This document shows positions 52,801 to 64,000 of a stretch of 64,000 bases of DNA, in pieces. Source of the stretch: Archilochus colubris (Eukaryota > Chordata > Aves > Apodiformes > Trochilidae); the NCBI GenBank assembly GCA_023079485.1, contig CM041103.1, positions 11,156,503 through 11,220,502 on the forward strand, in the 5' to 3' direction. The notes beneath the pieces were generated by a model that saw only the letters and a list, made by a program, of their open reading frames with translations, was not told the origin of the DNA and did no database searches. A program made the position numbers and the translations under genes. Every line of letters starts with the position of its first letter. Within the stretch, counting starts at the first letter, position 1.

Positions 52801-55800
52801 GAAGGAGGGGTGCACATCCCACTCTCCAGCCCTGCTATGAGGCCACACCAGGAAAGGACAAGTGGATAATTTGCAGCTTGTCTACTTAAAGGGCTGCAAT
52901 TCCCAAAGCTGCCCAGGGAAGATGGAGAAGGAACAGGCACTGAACGGGCCTGGCTGCTCACTGCTGCCTGAGGACAAGGTCCCAGTGCAGGGCACTGAGG
53001 GATGGGTGCTCCTGGGGACCAGGAGCTTGGCCAGGGGGGCACGGTGCTGGCTGCTGCTGGCCAGGGGACACAGCCAGTCCCTGTGGTGCAAATCCCAGCA
53101 GCTCTGGTGCCTGAGCAAACAGCCATTTGTCCAACCTCCTGCCAGGCTGCTAAGTGGGCAAATATTTGCTGCCTCCTTCTCTCAGCTGCTCAGCAGGAGG
53201 GCAGTGTGGATGCTGTAGCCTTTGACGACTTGGCCCCTTGGCTGTGGGCTGCGGCTTTAGATGAGGTTTTGTTTTGTTTTGTTTTGTTTTTCTTTTTTTT
53301 TCAGATTTTTCTGTTGGTCCAGCTGCCCGCTCTGCAGTGCCAGGGGGCTGCTGCCCACTGCCCACTGTGGCTGTGCAGATGGAGGGAGCAGAGGTCTGGG
53401 GGTGCGGCAAGAGCCCTGCCCCACCTCCAGGGACATGGGGGCTTGGGCAGGGGGTGCAGCTGGGACAGGGGCTGGGGCCACTGAGCCCTGATTGGCTTTG
53501 GGCTGTCTTTCCTGATCTCTTTGCATACTGAGGTCTCTTCCGTCTCAGAAAGGGTGCCCATGGGCACCATTTGGGCAGGGCTAGGGAGCTCCAACCCTCT
53601 GGGAGCAGCTTCTTGTTGAGGTCTGGCAATACCTGCCTGAGCCTCACTCACTGCCTTCTGCAGCAAGAGGTCGTTTGCTCACCTGTTCGTTCACTGTGGT
53701 GTTGATTGCTTCCCCTGCTTATTTCCTGGGCAGGTTGATAATTGTGCTGGGGAGGTGAAGCATCATGGGCCACACTCAGCCCTGGGACAGGAAAAAGGTT
53801 GATGCTTGTGTGCACTTGTGATGGGCTCTGGGTGGGGGACAAGGCTGTTGTGTCGGCTCCCAGCTGGCTGGGTAGATAAGTTTCTTTTTGCACATCACTC
53901 CAGTACTTCTGTTCAGCAGTGGCACTCCTGGGGGAGCTGCCAGGGTTTGGGCATTGTGGCACAGGGGAAACTTTGCTGGGGCAGGAGCCTGGAGAGCAGG
54001 ATCTGCCTGCACCCTGGCACACATCACTCCCTTTCCATCACTCCCTCTTCCCACTGTTCCCAATTGCTGAGGTGCTGAGATTGCTGCTGGCAAATCGTGC
54101 TTGTCTTATACTTTTTTGAGAGTCAGAAAACTTGCCTCTTCTGCTCCTGCACTGCCTGCATGAGGAGCTGGCTTCATGCTCCCCCCATGTTTCCTCTGTG
54201 TCTTTCTGACCTAAACTGTAAAATAAATCCCTAATCAGATTACTTGGGGCTGGATGTAACATGATCTAAAGCTCTAGTTCCCGTGATGCCTCTCTAAAAA
54301 CTGGATGTGCTCTCATCCTCTTCCTGCAGCACTGCTGGAAACGCTGTCATCACTTTCTCCCTGGTCTGCAACCTCCCAAGTCCTTTTCTCACACCAGGGG
54401 AATGGGAATGTGACTGCTCCTTTGCAGAGAACTGGTTTCTATTTTTGTCTTTTCAGCATGTGATGATGAGGCTCCTTTTGTACCTTTCAGCTTCCTGGCA
54501 CTGGGACTGCTGTCCCCTGTCCTAGCAACCTCCCCAGGCAGTGCGGGTGCCTGTGCCCAGCCACGTCCCCTCGGGTGGGCTCTTGGCAGTGGAGAGGGGT
54601 CCCAGGGCAGTGGGGCTGGGCTGGCTGTGCCTGGCCATGGGACATGACTGGCTTGTGCATTTCTGTCTCTCATGAGCAGGGGGAACCAGGCTCAGGTTTA
54701 AGTGGTGGGCCCTGGGGGCCTCCAGGGTCAAGTGTGCCCATGGGCAGCTTGGGATGGTCAATGGGCTCCTCACCTAGGGGTGAGTTAATCTTCCTGCAGC
54801 ATTATATAAAATGCCAAAGTTATCCCATAAATATACAGCTTCTTATTAATATTCACCTAAATCAGGGGTGATGGCTTCATCTTGTCACAATCTGGTATTT
54901 TCAGATCCTTCTTCCTCAGCAGAGTGTCCAGAAGAAAATGCCAGGCTTTGCATAAAGGAGCCACCCCCCAGGTGACTGATCACTCACAGCGTGTCCTTGT
55001 CCTTACCTGCTCTAAGCTCCCTCCAGGCCCTCAGACTCCTTTTCCAGTCAGCTGCAAACTGTTTTCTCTGAAGGAAAAATGCCAGGGCATTTTTAGAGAG
55101 ATATTTATTTCCTCATAAAACAGGGGCAGCTGCCCTACTCAGAGGTAATTTAGTCATTGTAGAGGTTACAGAGAATTTTTAAAGGAAGGATGGAGACTGA
55201 GGAGCCCAGAAATGCTGGCAGAGAGAGGGAAGGAGAGACCTGCATGGTCTCTGGGCCTGGCTTCCTCTGGTCCAGAAACTGATTACAGTGCAGGCTCATT
55301 TGCTGTATTTGGGTGGAGAAAAAAATATGGCTGAGTGTGTCTGCTTAAAGTGACTCTCTATTTTCAAATATAAGAGAACTGAACATCTTTAAAAATCAAT
55401 ACAAAGTCACTTCAGCATAAAACAAGAGGAGATTAATACTTAACTTGTCTGGAAAAAGGGAAGAGAGAATGTGGAGAATGTCTCCAGAGAGGGAGACTCA
55501 ATGAAATTCGAAGCTGCCTGTTTAATGTGAGAGGTAAAATGTTTAAAATTAAACCCCTCCCCCTCCATTAACTGGAAGCTAATGAGGTGCTGGCAGATCA
55601 GTGTAATTTGGCATGGAAATGGGTTCCAATTTTTTTTTTTCCCCTGTGCCTGAGAAATTTGTTAAACTACTGGTTTCTGCTTTAGTGGAAGCAGTCAGGT
55701 ATTTTCCTCAAGAACAAAGGGGTTTGTTGGTCCAGCATAAACTTGAGTGAAAGGCTCTGCAGTGCGTGTTGAGCACTGCTCCTTGCCAGCCAGGGTGCAG

Positions 55801-57039
55801 GAAGCATCCAGGTTGCAGAGTCCTTAATGTGGTGTGTGGACAAAAATATCAGTGCACGTGTTTTGGTCTGACTTACAGCAGAATCCATAAAGAGCTTGCA
55901 GTGAGGAGGAGAGGATCGCTGGGTTTAAAGAATTTGTGCAATTAGCGACTGTGCTGAAACACTTCGATAGAAAAGGTTTTGTTGATCACCTTGAGCACGG
56001 TGGGCAGAGGGGTGGCAGGTGGAGTGGGGGTGGCAGGCAGGAGGCAGTGACAGTGGCTGCTCCATGCCAGATGTGCTCTGTGGCCTTTATGAGCTGCTTT
56101 CTCCCGAACAAACACTTTTATGTTGGACTTTGCGAGGAGAGCCCCAGGGGATGTTAATGATTGACCGCCCCAGCCTGGGTGCGCAGCCGCTACAGCCCCG
56201 TGCCTGGTGGCGTCCCCTGGCCGAAGACCAGGTCCCAGCACAGCCCGGGGAGCAGCTCCCTGGGTTTGCCCAGAGGATGCGGTAGTATTATTCCAACTTC
56301 TCTGAGGCTGGCTGCAAGGATTGGAGCAGCGCTGGTGGGCTTTGGTCAGGCGCCGATGTGTAGGGCTGGGGGTTTGCTTCGTGTTCTCAGGCATGGGTGG
56401 TGTGTTCATCATCCCTCTAGCTAGAAACTTTCCCCAAATGCTGTAGCTAGTCTTGTGTCTAATTCTCGTGAAAATTAAACTCGCAGAGGAGGAAGGTGAG
56501 ACTGGGGGGGGGGGGGAACAGCGAGCCCCGGGTGTTTTATCACCATAGCAACAGAGACTTCCAGGGAAAGGTGCTGAGGTTGTGAAGTAGATCATTTACA
56601 GTTTACTTAAAGAATAAAAAAAATAATCCTGAAGCAAGTTGTGTGCCAGCTCCCTCGGATGAGAGGCGAGCTGAAGGGCTTGGGCCGTCCCGCTGCTCCC
56701 AGGAGGAGTGATGCCCATCCCTGGCACAGGCACCATGGGTGCCTGCCTTGTCCCTGCTTGGAGCTGTCCCACATGGGGAAGGGTTGACTCATGCCCGGGA
56801 AAGGCAGAACACAACATTTGCAAGGCAGGAAAAAAAATTCCTTCCCCTCGGGTTTTATGGGGGCAGTCATGTAGCTTTGCCCCTTGGAAGGACCCGGTGT
56901 ATGGGTGGTGTCGGCAGAGTCAGCAACTTTGGAGGGGTTTGACGGACGTGTAGATGTGGCGCTGGGGGACACTGGTGATGATCTTCATGGTCTTTCCACC
57001 TGACCCACCCCGACACCCTCCTCCCCCGTGATTCCGTGC

Positions 57040-57384
57040 TTTAGCCAGACTCGGTAGCGCGGGGTTTCAGCCGAAATGATTCTGTGATCGCAGCCATCAG
57101 CGGTGACAGCACGGGAGCGGTGATACCGCGGGACCGCCGTCACCGCACACGGGTCCCTGCTCGGCGGATGCGCTCAGGGCCCGGTGGGGGCGGCAGCGGA
57201 GGGACGGAGAGCGCTGCCTGCTCCCGTCCTGCCCATCCCTGCCCGTCCTGCCCATCCCTGCCCGTCCTGCCCGCCCCTGCCCGCAAATCGCGCGCTGTCG
57301 GGAGCGCGCGGGGCGTCGGGAGCGCGGAGGAGGCGGACAGCCCCCGGCAGCTCCCAGGCAGCCCCCGCAGCCGCGTCCGCGGCG
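57040..57384 (+). promoter_or_regulatory. CpG-island promoter of alternative exon D
   Basis: A CpG-dense block immediately precedes the ATG at 57,385. It contains a 19-base tandem repeat (three copies, 57,223-57,279) and several GC-rich runs. No TATA box is placed. The island continues to about 57,760. Confidence 0.6.
57223..57279. repeat. 19-bp tandem repeat, three copies
   Basis: The unit CCCGTCCTGCCCATCCCTG occurs twice exactly and once with two changes, about 105 bases upstream of the start codon of alternative exon D. Confidence 0.93.
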
Positions 57385-57491
57385 ATGTCCCGGTCGGGCA
57401 GTGGGCTGCGGTCGCGGCGGGCGGGGATTCGTGCGGCCGTGGTGCTGATCGGGCTGCTGCACCGCTCCCGCAAGCAGAGCAAGGAGAAGCG
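57385..57491 (+). CDS. RAP1GAP2: Candidate RAP1GAP2 alternative first exon D
   Basis: The ATG at 57,385 opens MSRSGSGLRSRRAGIRAAVV and continues LIGLLHRSRKQSKEKR, ending AAGCG|GTGAGT in phase 2. That is the phase at which RAP1GAP2 exons after IDKTMLASLKIK resume. The peptide has a Ser/Arg-rich start, a short hydrophobic core (AAVVLIGLL) and a basic end. It lacks both the KRSVS regulatory motif and the IDKTML segment. It lies in a CpG island on the same strand as RAP1GAP2. It could instead belong to a different nested gene; the downstream exon is outside the window. Confidence 0.6.
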
Positions 57492-60400
57492 GTGAGTGAG
57501 ACGGCACCGGCACCGATCCGCCCGGGCTGCCGGGGGAACGGCGGGGCGGGAGATCCCGGAGCACAGAAACGCGACCTGCTGCGGGGCGTAGGTGCGGGCA
57601 AGGGTCAAGCCTGAAGTTCCCCGGGGGTATCTCCGAACCGTTCGTCCTCCCATACCGGATCGGAGTGGGAGGGTCCCGGTGCCGCCGTGTCCCGCAGCGC
57701 TGCCGCCCCGCAGCCTCGTCCCCCCGCCGGGAACAGCTGACGAGCGGTTTCATCTTTCACCGCGGGCTGTACTTCGTGTTCAAGTCGGTGCTGGGAGGGC
57801 ACGGGCTGTTCACAGCACCGTCTGCTCTGTCCAGAGCTGCTGCTTGCTCTGGGGATTGACCCCGCTCTGATTTATGCTGAGCCTCCTTGGTCAGGGAGTT
57901 CTCTCTCCTCCAGGACTGTGCTGCTCTGGCAACTTTGTTGGTAAAAATAGGAAGAAATATGCACCGAAACCTCGGAGGCGTGCATGCCTCTAGTCCGGGG
58001 TGGAAGCGACACAGGCACTGCTGTGGATTGGGAGGGATTTTTTTTTGTTGGTTTGATTTGTGATTTTGTACCAAAGTCACAAGAATGAAGGGCTGATTTA
58101 TTTGGAATCTTTATTGTCAAGTATCCCCCCACCCCCAGTCTGTGAGTCTGAGGAGTCAGACGATTGGGGAAGAAGCTTTAGTTCTTTGCCCACCCCCAGT
58201 CTTGGTTTGTACCGGTTTTTTGCTTCTTTGCCTTGGACGAGTGGTACCCTGGAGATCAAAAGTACAGTGATGCTGTTATGGCTTAGTCAGGGCTTTCCTG
58301 TCCAGTTCAGGTGTTGCTCTTGCTTTTTCTTCCTGTTAGGTAGCTCATCAAAGAAAAAAGTTAGAAAAAAACCCAACCCACATGTCCTGATGATCCTGAC
58401 TAAACAGCAGGGATGGATGGATGCTTCCCTGAGCTGAGCTGTGCCACTGCTGTGATCGCTGTCCTCCTCACCCCCCAGGTGGGCTGTGGGGTAGGGGGGC
58501 TGTGTTGAAGTGCCCCAGTGGGCTCTGCTGTTCTCATCCCCACAGCTGTCCCTTGGATTTTGTCTCGTTTAGCCCAGGCCTGCCCCTGCCATAGCTCTGC
58601 CCGTGGATCCAACTATGGACCAGCATGTTTTGGAGGGGCTGGCTGGAAGGAGGGAACATTCAGGGACTCTGTGCCCCCCTCAGCACTCTGGTTCAGAGCC
58701 TCTTCTCCCACTTTCACGTGCTGTGCGTGTGGAGTTTCTGAATAGGGGAGTGGTCTGTGCTGCTGGTCGAGGCCCAAAAGCTTCTCTGAACATCATCCCT
58801 GATGTAAGTTGGTAGCCACCCTGCCTGTGTCTCAGAATGTGGTGGGGAGGAAGAGATGTCTTCTCCAGCCACACCAAGCCAGGCTTTCCCAAAGAGTCAG
58901 CTTTCCCCTAGGTACCAGATTTCTATGAATGAGCTCAGCATGACACTTGAGGGCTGAGGAACAGTCTGGCTCTGAACTCTCACAGGAATCTGGACAGTAA
59001 TGTGTGAGTCTACTGTTGTTTCTTTGTTTTTTTTCCCCTTCATCGTGTTAAGCACAAAACCTCTCAGTGTAATTCTTGCTGCGGGGTTTACTGAGGACAA
59101 GGAGAGTCATGCAGACATCTTGAGGGGAGAACAACACCCCGAGGAGAATTTTTCCTGTCTGATGTGGACTGAGGACCCTCCACAGGAGCAATTGCAACAA
59201 TTCAAGCAGTCCTTTACGGTGGCTGCTTCATCTTATGCAAGCTGCCAGGGCCATCAAAGTGACATAATCTGCAGGAAAAGGAAGGGACTGCTAGCGGCAT
59301 CATCAAAAAGGACTCTGTTCCTCCACCTGCTCCTGTTTTCTTTTTTTCCTCCTACATTCAGTCTTTGTTCCATGTCTGTGATTGAATTTTGCTTTACATG
59401 AGCCATATGCAAGCCTGGCAGGATTGGTGGCAGCTGCAGAGTCCCTAGTGGCCCATGTCCCTTTCTCGTTAGCAACCCAGCAAAGTGCAGCCCCACAAAT
59501 GGACTTCCCCAAGCTGCCCTCGCTGAGCTGGGGTGATGCCCACCCTCTCCCCTCCACCTGCAGTCAGTCTTTCTGGACCTGCCCTCATGATGAAGGGGAC
59601 AACAGTGTCCAGCACCAGGGCTTGGGGCCTGGCCCCTGCCATTGCTATGGGCTTGGTCTCTTTCTGACTCTGATTCTGTTCCAGGAACCTAGGATTTGGG
59701 ACTGGATGTTTGTGTCTGAATTCCTTTTTCTGAACATTCCACGTGCAAGCCCAGTGATGCTGTGGTGGAGGGTGCCTTAGGGTGGGGGCACTTCTATGGT
59801 CACTCACTGGTTTTGGGTATGGTATGAGGCAGCTGGGAACAAGGAAAATGTCTTTGATTGCTGATGTCAGTCCAGTGAGGGCTGCTCATGGGCAGCCTGT
59901 CTCCCGAAGCCACTGAGTGGAGTCTTTATAGTGCTGAAGTCAGTTTCAAACCCCTGTTTGTTCTGGTGGGACTGTCACTGGGGCAGGTACCCCAGCAGGG
60001 TCAGGGTCCCTCCTCCCTGCACCATCAGCTCTGCCCATGGTTGCAGATGTTGGCTTCTGGGAACCATTCTCTGCAACTTGCAAGTTATTGAATCAGCTCA
60101 GAACTGGCTGCCCAAGTCTCACTGTCTCATGTTTGTCAGGAATCACATCAGATGAGCCTTCTGCTCTGAGAACATTCCTGAGAGCCTTGTCTGGTTTACC
60201 CAAATGTTGTGGGAAATCACCGCTTTCTCCCTGCTCCTGCAAGGGAGAGCAGGCAGAAAAATTGGTAAATGATAGGAACCTTCTTTCCACCTTTACTTGT
60301 ACACCAAACCTCCCTCTCCCATCCAGACCACACAGAGGGAGACCGTGTCCAGTTGGGAAGCAGCAGTGTCTGTGGAGGTGCAGGCAAAGCAGGAGCCAGC

Positions 60401-63400
60401 TCCCCACTGCCCCCCAGCACAGTGGGCAGTACGTGGTGCAGTAGTGACCCACGGGGACAGCCCTGGCAGCAGTGCCTGCATGAGTCCAGGACACTCCTGA
60501 CTGTTCCAAACAATATTTATTATCTGTGCAGAGGAATAATTAAAGCCAAACTCAGTGGAAGTTAAATGTCACTTTGCTCTGAGCCAGGCTTTGGTTCCCT
60601 CTGGTGTGGGCTGTGCCGCCAGGGAGCCTGTGTGTGTGCAGGGGTGCAGACTGGCAATTTGCAAATACTTAATTTATTGCAACAAATCTAGATCAGAATG
60701 TGCTGTGCTTTCTCTTTGCTGACTCTCAGGCTTCAGTGCAAGAAGGTAACACTTCGTAGTGTGGCTGGTAGTGCCAGCCTGAGCACAGGACATGATGAGG
60801 TAAAGCGGTTTATGAGGGCAGGGGTTTCATGGTGGGGGCTCTGCAGCAGTGCAGGGGGAGGGTGTCTGAGGGGTTGTCTGGGGGGTGTCTGAGGAGCCCT
60901 GGGCTGGCATGGCAGTGGGAGCCCTGCAGCAGCCTGTGTCCTCTGCAGACATCCTCCCAGGATGAGTGATGATGCAGCGAGATCTCTCCTGCCTGCTGTC
61001 CCCTGCAAAGCTGTTCAAAGGCAGGGTAAGGTGCTGCCTTCAGGCACTAGCTGCACATTTCCAAGTGTGAAACCTCTGCCAGGTGCCCTTGTCTCTGTGG
61101 CAAGAAAATCATGTGGGTTTTGTTGGGTTTTTTGCAGTTTGTGAGCAGCTGGATGATGGCTCCTGGCTGCCTCTGCACCAGTGCCAGGAGCTGAATCCCA
61201 GTGTGTGCTGTGGGTCCCAGTGGCTGTGCAGGACCTGCCAGTGGGGAGCAGGATGGAGGGAGGCTAAGAGGCAAGAGGCCTGGGCCCCACTCCCACCCCT
61301 GGGACAACTTCAGGCACTGGGCATTGAATATTAAAAAAAATAAAAAGGGAGCAGCTGGCAAGGTGATGTTCATCAAGGACAGAAAAATTATGAGTCCAAA
61401 AATAGACTGTTAATTTACGGAGTAATCTTTGCTGTCCTTCCCAAGGATGCAGCATCTAGACAAGCTGAACCTGTTGCTGCAAGAGTTTTGCACCTCCTTA
61501 GGCCAGGTTTGATCTCAGAATTAACCATAGGCACACAGGTAACCTGCCGTGCTCTGAGTTCAATTGACAGAGCACAACAGAAGGCAGAGCCAGCCACTAA
61601 GTGTGGAACCCTTTACCGTGTCAGGTAATAGGCTGACATCTCCTCTTCCCATGTGTAATTTATATGAATGTACCGTGTCAATTTAGAGCCTGCCTGGTAA
61701 ATCAGAGGAACAGAACAAGAAGGTGGGACACATTAGAAGTTCTCATTAGGCATTGGGCTGAAGAGGTGGGAGGGCAGCCTGCTCTGGGAGACAGCTCTTC
61801 CTGCTGCCCTTCCCCACCCTGTCCTTTCCCTACTCCTAGATTGCCTTCTGGTGTTGTGGCAGCAAACAGGTTGCTCAGGCAGGAGCTGTGTTTTCCTCTT
61901 GGCTGCCCCATCCTGGTGCAGGACTCAGGGAAGAGCTGATGTCGTTTTGGGAAGGTCAACCCAGAGCTTGCCAAGCCCATCCTGCAGGTTAGAGGCAGGG
62001 ATGCTCACCCGCTGCCTCCCCTGCCCAGTTACTGGCTTTGCAGGGAACCCTGGGTGTGCTGAATGTCCTGACAGTGGGTGGGAGATGGGTGCTGGGGCTG
62101 CAGGGAGCTGCACAGTGTCCCCCAGGCCTTGCTGGAGTGAACACTGGAGACCTTTGCTGTGGTTTGGGCTCTGCAGACTCTGTAGTTGGTACCAGGCAGG
62201 GATGGGGTGACAGTAGGGATGGGGTGACAACGGGGGGCCTGCACAGTGGGAGCGTGGCACAAGTGCCCATGTGCTCTGGCATTGTCATCATGGGAGATCC
62301 CACAGGACTGCTTCTCCATGCAAGCAGACAGAGGCTAAAGGCATGCTAATCTCCCTCATGATTCATTTATTGTCCCATGAGGGTAACTTGTTTGGGAATC
62401 AGGCTGATGGCCCTTGACCTTTAGCTGAAACTGAATCGGTGGAGTCTGTGGCTGCAGTTCAGTGTAGCATATTTCCAGTGCAGGGACACGGTTCTAAGTG
62501 GTGGCTGGTGAATGGGTTTGCTTTGCTCTCCCCAGAATTGCAGGAGCAGTTCCAGGAGTTTGGGCCCAAAGAAGCCATCAGCATGTGACAGAGGGACATA
62601 TTGTTACGTTGTGTGAGTGATTTTATAATACTTACAATATGATGCTATGGCAACCTGCTACAAAACCCAGATCAAATGACATTATTTGTGTGCATCCCTG
62701 TAACTTTAATCTTTGCAAAGTCTGATACATTTTGTGCCTTTGAGGCCACTCTGCAGATTAGTGCAATCAGGCAGAGCTCAGGGTTCAAAGCGAGGAGAGC
62801 AGAGGATGAGTGGTTTGCTCCAGATCAGGCTGTGCTTTAGCGTCCTAGAAAGTCAAAGAGCAAACAGTAAAAATCTGTCATCCTCGGCAGTTTTTCAGCA
62901 GTGGAGTCACGGTGAGTTTGTGGAGATGAGGAAGGGAGCGAGCTTGACAAACAATATGGGCAGTCAGGACATTAATTCTGCCCATACAACTGTCCCAGTG
63001 CTTTGATTCATTTCTTGCACTGAAAACCTGAAAGATGCAAAGAGCTTAAATGAGATATGAATGTGTGAGGCACCCACTGCCTGCACACCCAGGGCTCCAG
63101 GGGAGGCAATCAGCAGTTAATTACAAGTACCAGAGGGTTTGGTCTGCTGGGTCCCAGAGGTCTGTGAGCTGGGTCCCCATGTGCTGGCAGCTGATTTCAG
63201 CTATGTCACCCTGCCCCATGCCATGTTGAGCCCCCATGTCCCACCTGGGCTGGTCTCGTGCCTGCAGGACAGATTTATGGATTTGATCTCAAGCCTTGAA
63301 TTTCCCCTGACATACATCCACTGTTCCCCTGGCTACAGCTGGAGTCCATTAATTCTTGTTCCTTAGTCAATGACTAATGAGAACTATTGATCTACATCCC

Positions 63401-64000
63401 CTTCGTCCCTTCCTTCCCTTGGTGACAGGCTCTGCAGCTCCATGTGTGCAGCATGTTTTCAGCTCAGGCTGACAGCTGGCAGCCCCCCCCCAGCAGACCC
63501 AACCGTGCCGGGGGGACATGGCTCCAAGGCACTGCTGGCTCCAGCTGCTCTCCACAGCTCTGCTGGGAAACTAGCCCACAGAAGGGGAAAGATGCCAAAT
63601 CCCAGCTGAGGCCAGCCAGGGGGCTGTGTGCCTCATCTGTCCCTGCAGTGTCCCCACAGTGCACAGCACTGCTGAGGAGGGTCTGCAGGAACCTAAACCT
63701 CCCCTCCTCCCCCCCTGACCAGCTCATGGTTGTTACCCCCTTGGCAGCAAGGGATGGGGGGCTGTGGCTGTGCCTATGGCACAGGCAGGTGATGCAGGAG
63801 GTTGGGTGCACACTCTGGCAAGATCTGGGGGCACCAGTGCCTGGTTGCAATACATGCCGTGCTGTGCCATCTTGGGGCGGGCTGCCATGGGAACCAAACC
63901 TCATTACTGTGAGATAAACAGTTGGACATGTTGGCCCGGATTCTGCAGGACTAACCTGGCAGGGATGAGAGGAAACTAAATTAAATCTCAGATTTTCTGA
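57492..64000 (+). other. Intronic sequence to the window end
   Basis: After the CpG island fades at about 57.8 kb I find no coding exon, RNA gene or mobile element. Homopolymer runs occur near 58,035 and 59,027, and AT-rich conserved-looking blocks at 62,340-62,720. It is most simply read as RAP1GAP2 intron. Confidence 0.6.

Larger units (their letters stand above)
46832..57384 (+). other. RAP1GAP2 intron upstream of promoter D
   Basis: I find no further RAP1GAP2 coding exon, RNA gene or transposon in this 10.5 kb. It includes AT-rich unique sequence at 47,760-47,830, a (GGACAC)-like short repeat at 50,470-50,500, a GTTTT repeat at 53,265-53,289 and A/T-rich stretches at 55,300-55,650. Confidence 0.65.

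Noticed and set aside
53261..53304. (GTTTT)n followed by TTTCTTTTTTTTTCAG, an acceptor-like sequence
   Set aside because: The following frame has no RAP1GAP2 likeness and no matching donor; likely a pseudo-acceptor made by a T-rich repeat.

Overview
The window is vertebrate nuclear DNA, most likely from a bird. It holds multi-exon genes with canonical GT-AG introns, CpG-island promoters, compact introns and simple-sequence repeats. It has no operons, prokaryotic genes or phage/viral genes, and I saw no convincing transposon. Three genes are recognisable from protein sequence. Their order, CLUH - CCDC92B - RAP1GAP2, matches the known vertebrate order (human 17p13.3). The bird assignment is an inference from compactness and GC-rich exons.

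Region 1 (1-16.8 kb, minus strand) is the 5' half of CLUH, which encodes a cytosolic mRNA-binding protein that supports nuclear-encoded mitochondrial transcripts. Ten coding exons join in one frame to about 622 codons. The gene starts in a CpG island at 16.1-16.7 kb, and the remaining exons lie beyond base 1. One CLUH intron has a GC donor. The 10-kb first intron contains a 286-codon exon-like open frame with a lipidation-type N-terminus and a splice phase matching CLUH exon 2.

Region 2 (16.8-30.8 kb, minus strand) is CCDC92B, a small coiled-coil protein: a CpG-island first exon at 30.66 kb and three further exons at 27.8, 24.9 and 21.8-22.4 kb. A probable 3' UTR of about 5 kb ends at a poly(A) signal at 16.83 kb, some 0.6 kb from the CLUH start. 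It contains a 315-bp pure pyrimidine tract.

Region 3 (34.4-64 kb, plus strand) is the 5' end of RAP1GAP2, a Rap1 GTPase-activating protein. Only the alternative N-terminal exons and the short shared exon 2 lie here; the GAP domain is further right. At least three coding 5' ends are visible: 34,681 with 36,630; 43,767; and 57,385. All end in phase 2, so each can join downstream RAP1GAP2 exons. A fifth CpG-rich segment at 38.4-38.8 kb could hold a non-coding first exon. This promoter array, which would swap the regulatory N-terminus of the protein, is the most interesting system I can support. Introns here are mostly featureless apart from satellites, notably a 331-bp composite pyrimidine array at 45.7-46.0 kb.
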